Positions 56,475 through 63,866 of a DNA stretch of 64,000 nt are shown here, piece after piece. Every line of letters begins with the position of its first letter. Within the stretch, counting starts at the first letter, position 1. Where the stretch lies: the NCBI RefSeq assembly GCF_000024185.1, contig NC_013790.1:1201501-1265500 (forward strand). The letters run 5' to 3'. The notes below the pieces were generated by a model. The model saw nothing but the letters and a program-made list of their open reading frames with translations, was not told where the DNA came from and searched no databases. The stretch is from Methanobrevibacter ruminantium M1 (GTDB taxonomy: Archaea > Methanobacteriota > Methanobacteria > Methanobacteriales > Methanobacteriaceae). A program made the position numbers and the translations under genes.

Positions 56475-58958
56475 ATGTTAAATAGAAAGGCTTTGATTTT
56501 TTCATTGATTGTTTTATTTATGCTATCCATTTCTGCTGTTTCAGCTTCAGATAATACCTTTAATGAGGGCACTGGTTTAAATGAAGATATTGCTGATTTA
56601 AATGATTTCAGTGATTTAAATAGCAATTTTAATAATGGACTTAGTTCTAATGCTGTTCATGGTCTAGATGATGATTCTAATAATAATTTATCATCTGAAA
56701 ATATGATTTCTTCATCTGATGATGAAAAACAAGATGATTTAGAGGGTTCTGATTCAGATTCAATTAAAGACAATCTCAATTCAAATTCTATCAAAGACCA
56801 AAACAATTCTAATTCTAGTACTGCAGACAAGTCCAATACAAAAATCCAAACTAAGATCTCTGCAAAGGACATCAATACATACTATAAGGAAAAATCAAGC
56901 CTAGTATTATATTTAAAGGATAATAAAAATCAGGCCCTTTCAAACAAGACAATCAAACTAAGCCTCAACGGTAAAACATATGCTCAATTGACAGATAAAC
57001 TGGGAAAGGCCTCATTCTCTCTTTATGGCCTTAAACCTAATTCATATGATGCGAAGATAGAATTTTATGGGGATGATGATTATAAGAAGTCTGTTAGGAC
57101 TGTTAAAGTCAATGTAAAGAAGGTAGATATATCAATCAATACAAAGGACTTCTCCACATATCTCAATTCAAACATCTTCTTTTCTGTAAAGGTCTTAAAC
57201 AAGCTTACTAAAAGTCCTGTTGAAGGCATACGGATTCAGTTCAATGTTTATTCATCACAGAAAAACTATAAGAACTACTATGCCCTAAGCGATAAGGATG
57301 GAATCGCCACCTTAAAGAAGAACCTAAAACTAGGCTCATATGATGTTTACACATATGTAAAGGATGATGGCCAAAAGGACTATATAAATTATAGAAACAC
57401 AAAAAATAAGGTCTCAATTAAGATATCCGCTCCTGGAGAGATGGGATGCTCATCAATCTATATCCATGTAAATGAGAATGAAAGCGCTGTCGCCTTTAGA
57501 AGGGATTCCACATATGCAGCTGACTTGTATATAGTCGCTCAAAAGTGGCATGGAAGAAATGCAGTGAAGCAGTATAAGCTTACTGGAACCTACTTTTTCC
57601 ATGCTATCGTCACTTCAGACGGATGGCTGGTAGGAACTGGAGGTGCAGACAATCCTACAATCAATAAGAAGATAGAAAGCCTTGCAGGTCAGATGGTCTC
57701 ATCCAATAACATTCAAAATTCCAAGCTTAATACAATTAGAAAATATGAAAGGTCATTAGGCATAGGACACTTTGCAATAGTGGATCCTAAAGGAAACTAT
57801 GCCATTGTTTGGAAAAGCGGATATGTGAAGGGAAAGCTGAAGAATGGCCAATATATTGATGTTCCTAATTCAAGAGGCATGTTTAGAAAGGGAAGCTATA
57901 AGAGCTTTTCAAAGGACACTGCAACTGCAGCATTAAGGATTGCAGCTACAGACAGATTTGGAGTAAACAGAAGGGACATCACTGTTTTCCATTATAAGAG
58001 AAGCACTAAGAACTACCAGACAAGCGCACAGGTGAAAGCCTATGCTGCAAACGATAAGGGAAACCTTGCAGGAAGACGCACTGGAGGAAAAAGCGATAAC
58101 ATTCATTATAAGAAAACCTATATCAGCAGGTCCAAGCTTCCGGGAACTCCTAATAAAAAGCTCCTTGGAACCCACAGCTTTGGAAAGATCGACACCCTTA
58201 TAAAGACCCAAACTAAGGTTTCAGCTCCTGCCCTAACTGCAAATCAGAATCAGACCAAATACTTTAAGGTGACTGTAAGGAATAAGAAGACAAATAAGAC
58301 CTTAAGAGGAGTTAAAATTAGTCTTAAGGTTTATACAGGCAGTAAGTTTAAGAGCTATGCTGTGACTACCAATAAGAGTGGAGTTGCTAATTTCAATACA
58401 AAGGCTTTAAGTGCAGGAACTCATAATGTGACCATAAGCCAGGCCAATCATAAGTACATAGTTTCTGGAAGTTCTAAGATAGTTATTAAGACGGTTAAAA
58501 AGAATAATACTGTTAATTCTACTAATTCTAGTGTTGTTAATGGTTCTGGAGTAAATGGTAGTTCCAGTTCTAATGCTAGTGTTAACAATGCTTCTGAGCC
58601 TATTAATAATTCCACAACAGACAATTCTAGTGAGAATAATGGTTCTGCAGGTAATAGTTCTAGTTCTGATAGTTCTGTAGGTAATGGTACTGCTTCAGAT
58701 GGTTATGTAGGTAATGGTTCTAGTTCTGATAGTTCTGTAGGTAATGGTACTGCTTCAGATGGTTCTATGGGTAATAGTTCTACTTCAGATGGTTCTGCAG
58801 GTAATGGTTCTAATTTTGCTTCTGTTTTAGATGTTTCTGCAGCTATCAATTCTGATTCTAATGTTGGAAATGACAGTCAAAGCAATTCTAAAACTGAAAC
58901 AAAACTTAGTTCAATGAAAACAGATATTTTAACAAGTTTTATAAAATTAATTAACTAA
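56475..58958 (+). CDS. secreted Ig-repeat protein with possible Ntn-hydrolase domain
   Basis: 827 residues. Signal peptide (1-25, ending VSAS), an Asp/Asn/Ser-rich stretch to ~120, two Ig-like domains (to ~320), a central domain (~320-570), a third Ig-like domain, and a Ser/Asn/Gly-rich repeat tail (20-residue units with SSSDSSVGNG). The central domain begins at Cys325 in MGCSSIYIHV, the only cysteine I see in the protein. An Arg 17 and an Asp 19 residues later (FRRDST) match the C-R-D spacing of C45/C59 Ntn-hydrolases such as bile salt hydrolase, and GHFAIVDPKGNYAIVW follows. No membrane anchor, so it may be released or wall-bound. ATG 56475 follows GAGGTGAATTG. The enzyme assignment is tentative. 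Confidence 0.7.
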   Translation: MLNRKALIFSLIVLFMLSISAVSASDNTFNEGTGLNEDIADLNDFSDLNSNFNNGLSSNAVHGLDDDSNNNLSSENMISSSDDEKQDDLEGSDSDSIKDNLNSNSIKDQNNSNSSTADKSNTKIQTKISAKDINTYYKEKSSLVLYLKDNKNQALSNKTIKLSLNGKTYAQLTDKLGKASFSLYGLKPNSYDAKIEFYGDDDYKKSVRTVKVNVKKVDISINTKDFSTYLNSNIFFSVKVLNKLTKSPVEGIRIQFNVYSSQKNYKNYYALSDKDGIATLKKNLKLGSYDVYTYVKDDGQKDYINYRNTKNKVSIKISAPGEMGCSSIYIHVNENESAVAFRRDSTYAADLYIVAQKWHGRNAVKQYKLTGTYFFHAIVTSDGWLVGTGGADNPTINKKIESLAGQMVSSNNIQNSKLNTIRKYERSLGIGHFAIVDPKGNYAIVWKSGYVKGKLKNGQYIDVPNSRGMFRKGSYKSFSKDTATAALRIAATDRFGVNRRDITVFHYKRSTKNYQTSAQVKAYAANDKGNLAGRRTGGKSDNIHYKKTYISRSKLPGTPNKKLLGTHSFGKIDTLIKTQTKVSAPALTANQNQTKYFKVTVRNKKTNKTLRGVKISLKVYTGSKFKSYAVTTNKSGVANFNTKALSAGTHNVTISQANHKYIVSGSSKIVIKTVKKNNTVNSTNSSVVNGSGVNGSSSSNASVNNASEPINNSTTDNSSENNGSAGNSSSSDSSVGNGTASDGYVGNGSSSDSSVGNGTASDGSMGNSSTSDGSAGNGSNFASVLDVSAAINSDSNVGNDSQSNSKTETKLSSMKTDILTSFIKLIN
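58645..58812 (+). repeat. 30/60-bp coding tandem repeat
   Basis: GGTAATGGTACTGCTTCAGA units repeat in 60-base periods in the Ser/Asn/Gly tail of the surface protein. Confidence 0.9.
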
Positions 58959-59018
58959 CTAAGTATATTTAATCATTTTAATAAAACTTAGTTAAATATC
59001 CTTATTTTTTCATTTTAT

Positions 59019-59312
59019 TTATAATAATATGCTTTTAATGGTATTCATTGCTTCTTCGTCTTCATTTTCACAGAAGTCTTTAAATAATTTTCTTATTTTA
59101 TTGATTTTTTCCTCTTTTGCTTGTATTTCTTCCTCTTTTGTTTGTATTTTTTCGTCTATTGCTTGTATTTCTTCCTCTTTTGCTTGTATTTTTTCGTCTA
59201 TTGCTTGTATTTCTTCCTCTTTTGCTTTGATCTCTTTTTTCAAATATTTATTTCTCTCTTCAATGTGGTGATTTATTGCCATTACTGCATATTCCTCAAA
59301 TGACATGTTCAT
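59019..59312 (-). CDS. small coiled-coil protein equal to the C-terminal part of the neighbouring Rpn nuclease
   Basis: 97 residues. MNMSFEEYAVMAINHHIEER at the start and NKIRKLFKDF at the end match residues 278-368 of the Rpn-family protein at 59607. The middle is a 14-residue coiled-coil repeat (KEEEIQAIDEKIQA), encoded by 42-bp DNA repeats. A strong Shine-Dalgarno GGGAGGAG ends five bases before the ATG (GGAGG at seven). The upstream 59313-59445 is recognisably homologous to the preceding part of the nuclease gene but is riddled with changes. The nuclease half decayed while this small frame stayed open. By analogy with E. coli RpnS, a likely inhibitor of the nuclease. Confidence 0.7.
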   Translation of the reverse strand: MNMSFEEYAVMAINHHIEERNKYLKKEIKAKEEEIQAIDEKIQAKEEEIQAIDEKIQTKEEEIQAKEEKINKIRKLFKDFCENEDEEAMNTIKSILL

Positions 59313-59445
59313 TTAATCTCCTCCCTGAATCTATATAGTGATTTTCCTTCAAATTAGGGGCTGCTAAAGGTATGTTATTAGTTCAATCCAATTTTCTTTC
59401 TTTGATAGTTTTTATCTTTTTTTAGGAATTTTTCTTTAAAATTAG
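59313..59445 (-). pseudogene. decayed remnant of an Rpn-family nuclease gene
   Basis: The minus strand aligns with 59883-60020 of the intact gene (for example CTGCTAAAG and TCAATCCAA read on the plus strand) with indels and no open frame. It is the truncated upstream part of the duplicated gene. Confidence 0.65.
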
Positions 59446-59606
59446 ATAATGCGTACTCTAATAGGTTCTGTTTTTATTATTTTGTTACATGTTTAGTGTA
59501 AATTCTAGTGTAATGTTTCTAAGGGAGAATTGCTTTAACATTATAGTCTGTATGACTAAATTTAAAGGAATGCTTGCGTTCAATTATTAGAATTTTTTAT
59601 TTTATT

Positions 59607-60713
59607 CTATAATAATATGGTTTTAAGGGTATTCATTGCTTTTTTGTCTCCGCTTTCAGAGAAATCTTTAAATAATTTTCTTATTTTATTGATTTCTTCA
59701 TCTTTTGCTTGGATCTCTTTTTTATGCTCTTTGTCTTTTGCTTGGATCTCTTCGTCTTTTTCTTCGAGTTCTTTTTTATGCTCTTTGTCTTTTTCTTCGA
59801 GTTCTTTTTTCAAATGTTTATTTCTCTCTTCAATGTGGTGGTTTATTCCCATTACTGCATATTCCTCTATTGACATGTTCATTTTAAGTTCCTCCTTGAA
59901 TCTTTCTAGTTCTTCTTCTTCAAAATTATGGACTGCTAAAGCCATGTATATCAGTGTCAATCCAACTTTTCTGTCTGTTGATAGGTTTTTTATCTTGTTT
60001 TTTATTTCAACTCCTTTTTTCAATAGTTTTTTTCGTTCATCACCATTGCTTTCCATATAATATAGTAGCTGCAGTTTGACATATGCCTCATCATCAAAGC
60101 AATCGTTCTCAGCCTTAAACTCCAACTCCTTAATCACCTTCTCTGTGTTAAAGCAGGTTGTGCTTCTCTTGTTTATCCTGTAGCGATACTCCTTATCATA
60201 TCCATATGGTTCATCATTATCGGGATCATCATTTATGGTTATCATTATAACTATGACTTTCTGCCCCTTCTTTTTTCTGTGCAGGGTCGTCTGATAGTCT
60301 CCAAATCTTATCTTATCCTTTTTTGCAGGGCCTGAGCTTTGAAATTCGATAATGTAGATTTTTCCGTCTTCAGCTTCTATTACCAAGTCGCAATAGCTTT
60401 GGTTCAATGTCTGATCTAAGATTTCAACATTTAAGAATTGCTTGAATATTATATGCTTTAATCCAAAGACATTCAAAAATGCCTGTATATTGTTCTCTGC
60501 AATGAACTTGAAGATTCTGTCATGTACTTTATTAATTTTCTCCTTTTTAAATTGCTTTGCAGGCTCAAAAGGAAATTCTTCACAGGCAATCTTTTTTAAT
60601 TCTCCATTTTCATCTACTAATACTTTATATACTTTGCCTTCTTCTGTTTCGTAGTATGATACTGTATTGTTATTTTCGGTTGAGATTTGATTTAACTTTT
60701 TTAAATTCACCAT
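59607..60713 (-). CDS. Rpn-family recombination-promoting nuclease (PD-(D/E)XK, transposase-like)
   Basis: 368 residues. The nuclease core has Asp109 (YCDLVIEA), Glu123 and Gln125 (IYIIEFQSSG), the D-ExQ form of the PD-(D/E)XK fold seen in Rpn/YhgA-type proteins. An extra N-terminal ~55 residues precede HDRIFKFIAEN. A helical domain (STDRKVGLTLIYMALAVHNF, FEEEELERFKEEL) leads to a Lys/Glu coiled coil. AAGGAGG at 59891-59897 and ATG at 59882 form an internal start for residues 278-368. E. coli homologues are autotoxic DNA endonucleases restrained by such a C-terminal product. No terminal repeats of a mobile element were seen. Confidence 0.8.
   Translation of the reverse strand: MVNLKKLNQISTENNNTVSYYETEEGKVYKVLVDENGELKKIACEEFPFEPAKQFKKEKINKVHDRIFKFIAENNIQAFLNVFGLKHIIFKQFLNVEILDQTLNQSYCDLVIEAEDGKIYIIEFQSSGPAKKDKIRFGDYQTTLHRKKKGQKVIVIMITINDDPDNDEPYGYDKEYRYRINKRSTTCFNTEKVIKELEFKAENDCFDDEAYVKLQLLYYMESNGDERKKLLKKGVEIKNKIKNLSTDRKVGLTLIYMALAVHNFEEEELERFKEELKMNMSIEEYAVMGINHHIEERNKHLKKELEEKDKEHKKELEEKDEEIQAKDKEHKKEIQAKDEEINKIRKLFKDFSESGDKKAMNTLKTILL
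59891..59897 (-). promoter_or_regulatory. internal Shine-Dalgarno in the Rpn gene
   Basis: AAGGAGG on the minus strand ends eight bases before the in-frame ATG at 59882-59880. It would give a 91-residue C-terminal protein. Confidence 0.6.
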
Positions 60714-60775
60714 ATGAACAATCCTTTATTTTTTTCTTTTGGTGAATAAAGTATTTAAATCTTTTCTTTTTTGAA

Positions 60776-60833
60776 TTCAAGTAATTTTAACACTCTAAAG
60801 TCAAAATTGTTACGATATCGTAACAATTTGCTA
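60776..60833 (-). repeat. dispersed intergenic element upstream of the Rpn gene
   Basis: The minus strand matches 54454-54511 (plus) at 48 of 58 positions. A further shared CAATTTTTACTTGAA lies just outside it (60836-60850). Confidence 0.8.
60804..60829. promoter_or_regulatory. 26-bp perfect palindrome, likely operator
   Basis: Arms AAATTGTTACGAT and ATCGTAACAATTT with no spacer, about 90 bases before the Rpn start. GTAACAAT half-sites also occur at 54.5 kb. Confidence 0.5.
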
Positions 60834-61016
60834 TTTTCAAGTAAAAATTGATGTGAAAGTGTGAAATTGCTTTGTTCGTATGAAAATAAACAAAATTCCC
60901 CTTCCATTTTCATCTTCTTTTATTGAAATAAAATGGATTTTTCCTTATTTTTCATGATGATATATTCGTGGGTTTGTGTTTTATCTTATATAAACTTATG
61001 GTGGTTTTTTAGCAGT

Positions 61017-61041
61017 TTTACTATTTATAATGTATAGTAAA
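61017..61041. promoter_or_regulatory. interrupted palindrome
   Basis: TTTACTAT and ATAGTAAA arms around nine bases; related to the site at 52330. Confidence 0.35.
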
Positions 61042-61250
61042 CCAGAATTAGGTGGTTTTATTTCTTTGAGGGGGTTTTAAGACTTGTTCGATAGCTATTT
61101 TAACGATTTTTTTCTGTTATTTTTTAAGCTTTTTTAGCAATTTTTCCATAATTTTTCGATTGATCTTTCTAATCTATCAAATTTTTTGCAATTTTTTTTG
61201 CAAATTTTTATGAATTTTTTTCTCGACTTTTTTTATTTTTTCTCAATTTT

Positions 61251-61335
61251 TTCCAAAATCAAATAAATTCTTTTATCAATATTTTTCCCCTATTTTTTCC
61301 AAAATCAAATAAATTCTTTTATCAATATTTTTCCC
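61251..61335. repeat. 46-bp direct repeat
   Basis: Two copies starting TTCCAAAATCAAATAAATTC at 61251 and 61297, just downstream of the minus-strand gene ending at 61356. Confidence 0.9.
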
Positions 61336-61355
61336 TTTATAAATCGATCTTTTGT

Positions 61356-61847
61356 TTAATAGGTATAGTCATCCTCATCATAATAGTTTAGGATAATGGA
61401 ATGCTCAAAGTCCTGATAGTTATTGAAATGATACTCCTGGTAGTCTTCAATCAGGATGGAAATGATTCTTTCCTTCTCATCTATTGATTCCATCATGCAG
61501 AATTCGCTTAAAAGCTCTGGATCATAGTCATCAAAGTCCTCATCCTCAAGCTCCTTTCTATCCTTGAACTCTTGAAACCTATTGTATTCGTCCTCGCTTA
61601 GAAGGTCCTCCTCATCAAATAGGTCCTCATGGCTTTCTATCTTATAGAGCTCTATGTGATTGTTGTCATGGTCCAGCTCCAACAGCTCATTTGATTTTAG
61701 TGAAATTCCATAGACCCTTCCGCTTTTAAGGTCAATGACGGTCTTTCCGGTTGATTCGTACCTGGTCCAATTGTCCAATGCAGGCTCTATAATCTCCCTT
61801 ATTGTAAGGCTTTCTATAAGTCGCCTGAGCTCTTCTTCACTTAGCAT
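61356..61847 (-). CDS. acidic hypothetical protein
   Basis: 163 residues, very rich in Glu, Asp and Tyr, no signal peptide or membrane segment. It opens MLSEEELRRLIESLTIREII and contains YESTGKTVIDLKSGRVYGIS, a short beta segment also vaguely reminiscent of the N-terminal part of the Rpn protein (EEGKVYKVLVDENGEL). The last 60 residues hold no motif I recognise. It lies between the Rpn gene region and priS; both flanks carry tandem repeats of 46-49 bases. Function unknown. Confidence 0.6.
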   Translation of the reverse strand: MLSEEELRRLIESLTIREIIEPALDNWTRYESTGKTVIDLKSGRVYGISLKSNELLELDHDNNHIELYKIESHEDLFDEEDLLSEDEYNRFQEFKDRKELEDEDFDDYDPELLSEFCMMESIDEKERIISILIEDYQEYHFNNYQDFEHSIILNYYDEDDYTY

Positions 61848-61863
61848 TTAAATCATCCTTAAC

Positions 61864-61990
61864 TTGTTTTTGCTTATTTTGAATCTGTTTAAATCAATTA
61901 TTTTCTTTTAATTTGTTTTTGCTTATTTTGAATCTGGTTTAATCAATTATTTTCTTTTAATTTGTTTTTGCTTATTTTCAATCTAATTAA
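61864..61990. repeat. 49-bp tandem repeat
   Basis: Copies at 61864, 61913 and 61962 (partial), starting TTGTTTTTGCTTATTTTGAA, between divergent genes. Confidence 0.9.
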
Positions 61991-62058
61991 ATATGATTAA
62001 ATCAATCTTTTTTACATGAAAAACTTAGTTTTTCTTGTTTTATAATAAGTTTTAAGTA

Positions 62059-62068
62059 TTATATAAAT
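62059..62068 (+). promoter_or_regulatory. candidate TATA box of priS
   Basis: TTATATAAAT, about 75 bases before the priS ATG. Confidence 0.4.
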
Positions 62069-62141
62069 CATAAATATTTTTAAGTTTTTAAGGAAAAAAT
62101 CTGTTTTTTTAAAATGAATTAAATTATTAAAGAGTGATTTC

Positions 62142-63134
62142 ATGTATGGTCCGTCAAGCTTGGCAGAAAGAAGAATATATTACAGAGAGGAATGGTCGGA
62201 TAAGGACCTTCCAGACTTCATAGCCCAAGGAATCACCAAAAGGGAATTCGGTTTCGACCATCTTGGAAACGGTCCTAACGACAGATATAAGGTCTTCAAG
62301 GGAACAGACACCCTAAGAAGATTCTTAAGATACAAGACACCATTTGCAGCATACATTTCAGTGGCCTTCTATCAGAACCCTAGAAAGAGGGGAGGCTGGG
62401 AAAAGGCAGAATACATCTTTGACATAGACGCCAAGGACCTTCCAATCAGATCATGCAACTGCGACGGAGTATGCGAGATATGTCTTGGAGAGGCCTTGGA
62501 AAGGGTCAACATAATGCTTGACACATTGAAGGGAGACCTGGGATTGAAGAACATACATCTCATCTATTCAGGCAGGGGATTTCATATAAGGATATTGGAT
62601 CCCGATATGATGGAGGCCGACAGCGACCTGAGGGCTGAGGTATTGAAGTATGTTGCTGGAGCTGAGGTTCCAAGGGCACAGTATCCTAACATAGTCCCTG
62701 GAGCCAAGCCATTGAACTTCGAGCACTTCTCCATCCCTATAGCATATCCTGCAGTCTTTACAAACAAGGTTAAATATAATATATTCCACCTTAGGGGAGA
62801 TGAGACAATAGATGGAATAAACAATAGGCTCCTTAAGGACATAATAAAAAACAGGGAATTTCTTATTGACGACAAGTGGGGACTCTTTAAGGAAAGGATA
62901 GGTCCAAGGAGATATAAGGATATGGTGAATGCGATGGCAAGGGTGAACCTTGCCACTATAGATGCAAAGGTTACAATAGACCTTAAGAGAATTTTGAGGC
63001 TGCCGTCATCCCTCCACTCAAAGGTAAGCATGAAGTGTGTGGAGGTAAAGAATCCTGAGACCTTCGATCCATTCAAGCATGCAGTTCCTAAGTTTGTATA
63101 TGAGAGAAAGGATGAGGAGATTGCTCAAAACTAG
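62142..63134 (+). CDS. priS: DNA primase small (catalytic) subunit
   Basis: 330-residue catalytic subunit that synthesises primers with PriL. SSLAERRIYYREEW at the N-terminus, the metal-binding YIFDIDAKD (DxD), a zinc knuckle CNCDGVCEICLG, IHLIYSGRGFHI, and the third acidic region ending RLPSSLHSKVSMKC are all present. Full length. The ATG follows AGAGTGATTTC. Higher GC than its surroundings, as expected for a conserved gene. PriL is at 54813 in the same direction but separated by accessory genes. Confidence 0.95.
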   Translation: MYGPSSLAERRIYYREEWSDKDLPDFIAQGITKREFGFDHLGNGPNDRYKVFKGTDTLRRFLRYKTPFAAYISVAFYQNPRKRGGWEKAEYIFDIDAKDLPIRSCNCDGVCEICLGEALERVNIMLDTLKGDLGLKNIHLIYSGRGFHIRILDPDMMEADSDLRAEVLKYVAGAEVPRAQYPNIVPGAKPLNFEHFSIPIAYPAVFTNKVKYNIFHLRGDETIDGINNRLLKDIIKNREFLIDDKWGLFKERIGPRRYKDMVNAMARVNLATIDAKVTIDLKRILRLPSSLHSKVSMKCVEVKNPETFDPFKHAVPKFVYERKDEEIAQN

Positions 63135-63467
63135 CTTTTGATAATTTTCATTATTATTTTTATTATTTTTATTTATTTTCAGTCTCAATTTTATTATTTT
63201 TATTTATTTTTCAATCTTAATTTTATTATTTTTATTATTTTTTTCATTCTCAATTTTATTATTTTTATTATTTTTTTCATTCTCAATTTTATTTTTTATT
63301 TATTTTCCAATCTCAATTTTATTATTTTTATTAAATTTTTATTTATTTTCCAATCTGATTTCCCATAATCCTGATTTGGATTTAAGATTATGGAAAATTA
63401 TATTAAATCTTAAATACTTGTTTTGTTATAAATTATAAATAATGAACATTAACTAAGGAGGTTAATC
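63135..63467. repeat. A/T-rich imperfect tandem repeats
   Basis: From 63150 to 63355 about five copies of a ~40-base unit containing TCTCAATTTTATTATTTTTA. The remaining bases to 63467 hold the ribosome binding site and AT-rich leader of the next gene. Confidence 0.8.
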
Positions 63468-63866
63468 ATGGATAATAAAGCGATAATTGGAATTGTAATT
63501 GCATTGATTGTAATTGTCCTTGCATGCTTTGCTTATGTGACATTTAACGGAAATGCTCCAATTTCATTGAATGTAACTGAAAATATAACAAACAATACAG
63601 ATACAAGCGTAGACACTACAGACAATGCCACCCTCGTATCACAAGACCCAAATAATGATTCTGAAGTTAAGGACATTGCTAAGAATGTCTCTGAAAGTAT
63701 ATCAGAGCAAAATAAGGCAGTTGCCGATTCTGGAGACACCTTGCATAAACAGACTTTCACAGTTTCAGAAAACGAAACCGGTCAAAATGAGGGCATGGAA
63801 CCTGGAACCTATGTGATGTATTATACTGAAAATGATGGTCCTATAAAAGTTCAAAAGATAGATTAG
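63468..63866 (+). CDS. small membrane-anchored extracytoplasmic protein
   Basis: 132 residues: an N-terminal membrane segment (about 5-26, AIIGIVIALIVIVLACFAYV) followed by an Asn/Asp/Thr-rich outside domain with several NxT/NxS sites and a C-terminal part GMEPGTYVMYYTENDGPIKV. A strong AAGGAGGTTAATC site precedes the ATG. No family recognised; short anchored proteins of this kind are common in Methanobrevibacter. Its cysteine (residue 20) sits in the hydrophobic segment and has no lipobox. Function unknown. Confidence 0.65.
   Translation: MDNKAIIGIVIALIVIVLACFAYVTFNGNAPISLNVTENITNNTDTSVDTTDNATLVSQDPNNDSEVKDIAKNVSESISEQNKAVADSGDTLHKQTFTVSENETGQNEGMEPGTYVMYYTENDGPIKVQKID

Larger units (their letters stand above)
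60714..61355. other. upstream region of the Rpn gene
   Basis: Contains the dispersed element, the 26-bp palindrome, a second palindrome at 61017-61041, and a 46-bp repeat at 61251-61335. No gene seen. Confidence 0.5.

Noticed and set aside
59607-60713. Complete insertion sequence
   Set aside because: Although Rpn-family proteins are often labelled transposases, no terminal inverted repeats or target duplication flank the gene.
63138-63368. Open frame of 76 codons rich in Ile and Phe
   Set aside because: It is a translation of A/T tandem repeats, has no ribosome binding site, and would be wholly hydrophobic low-complexity sequence.
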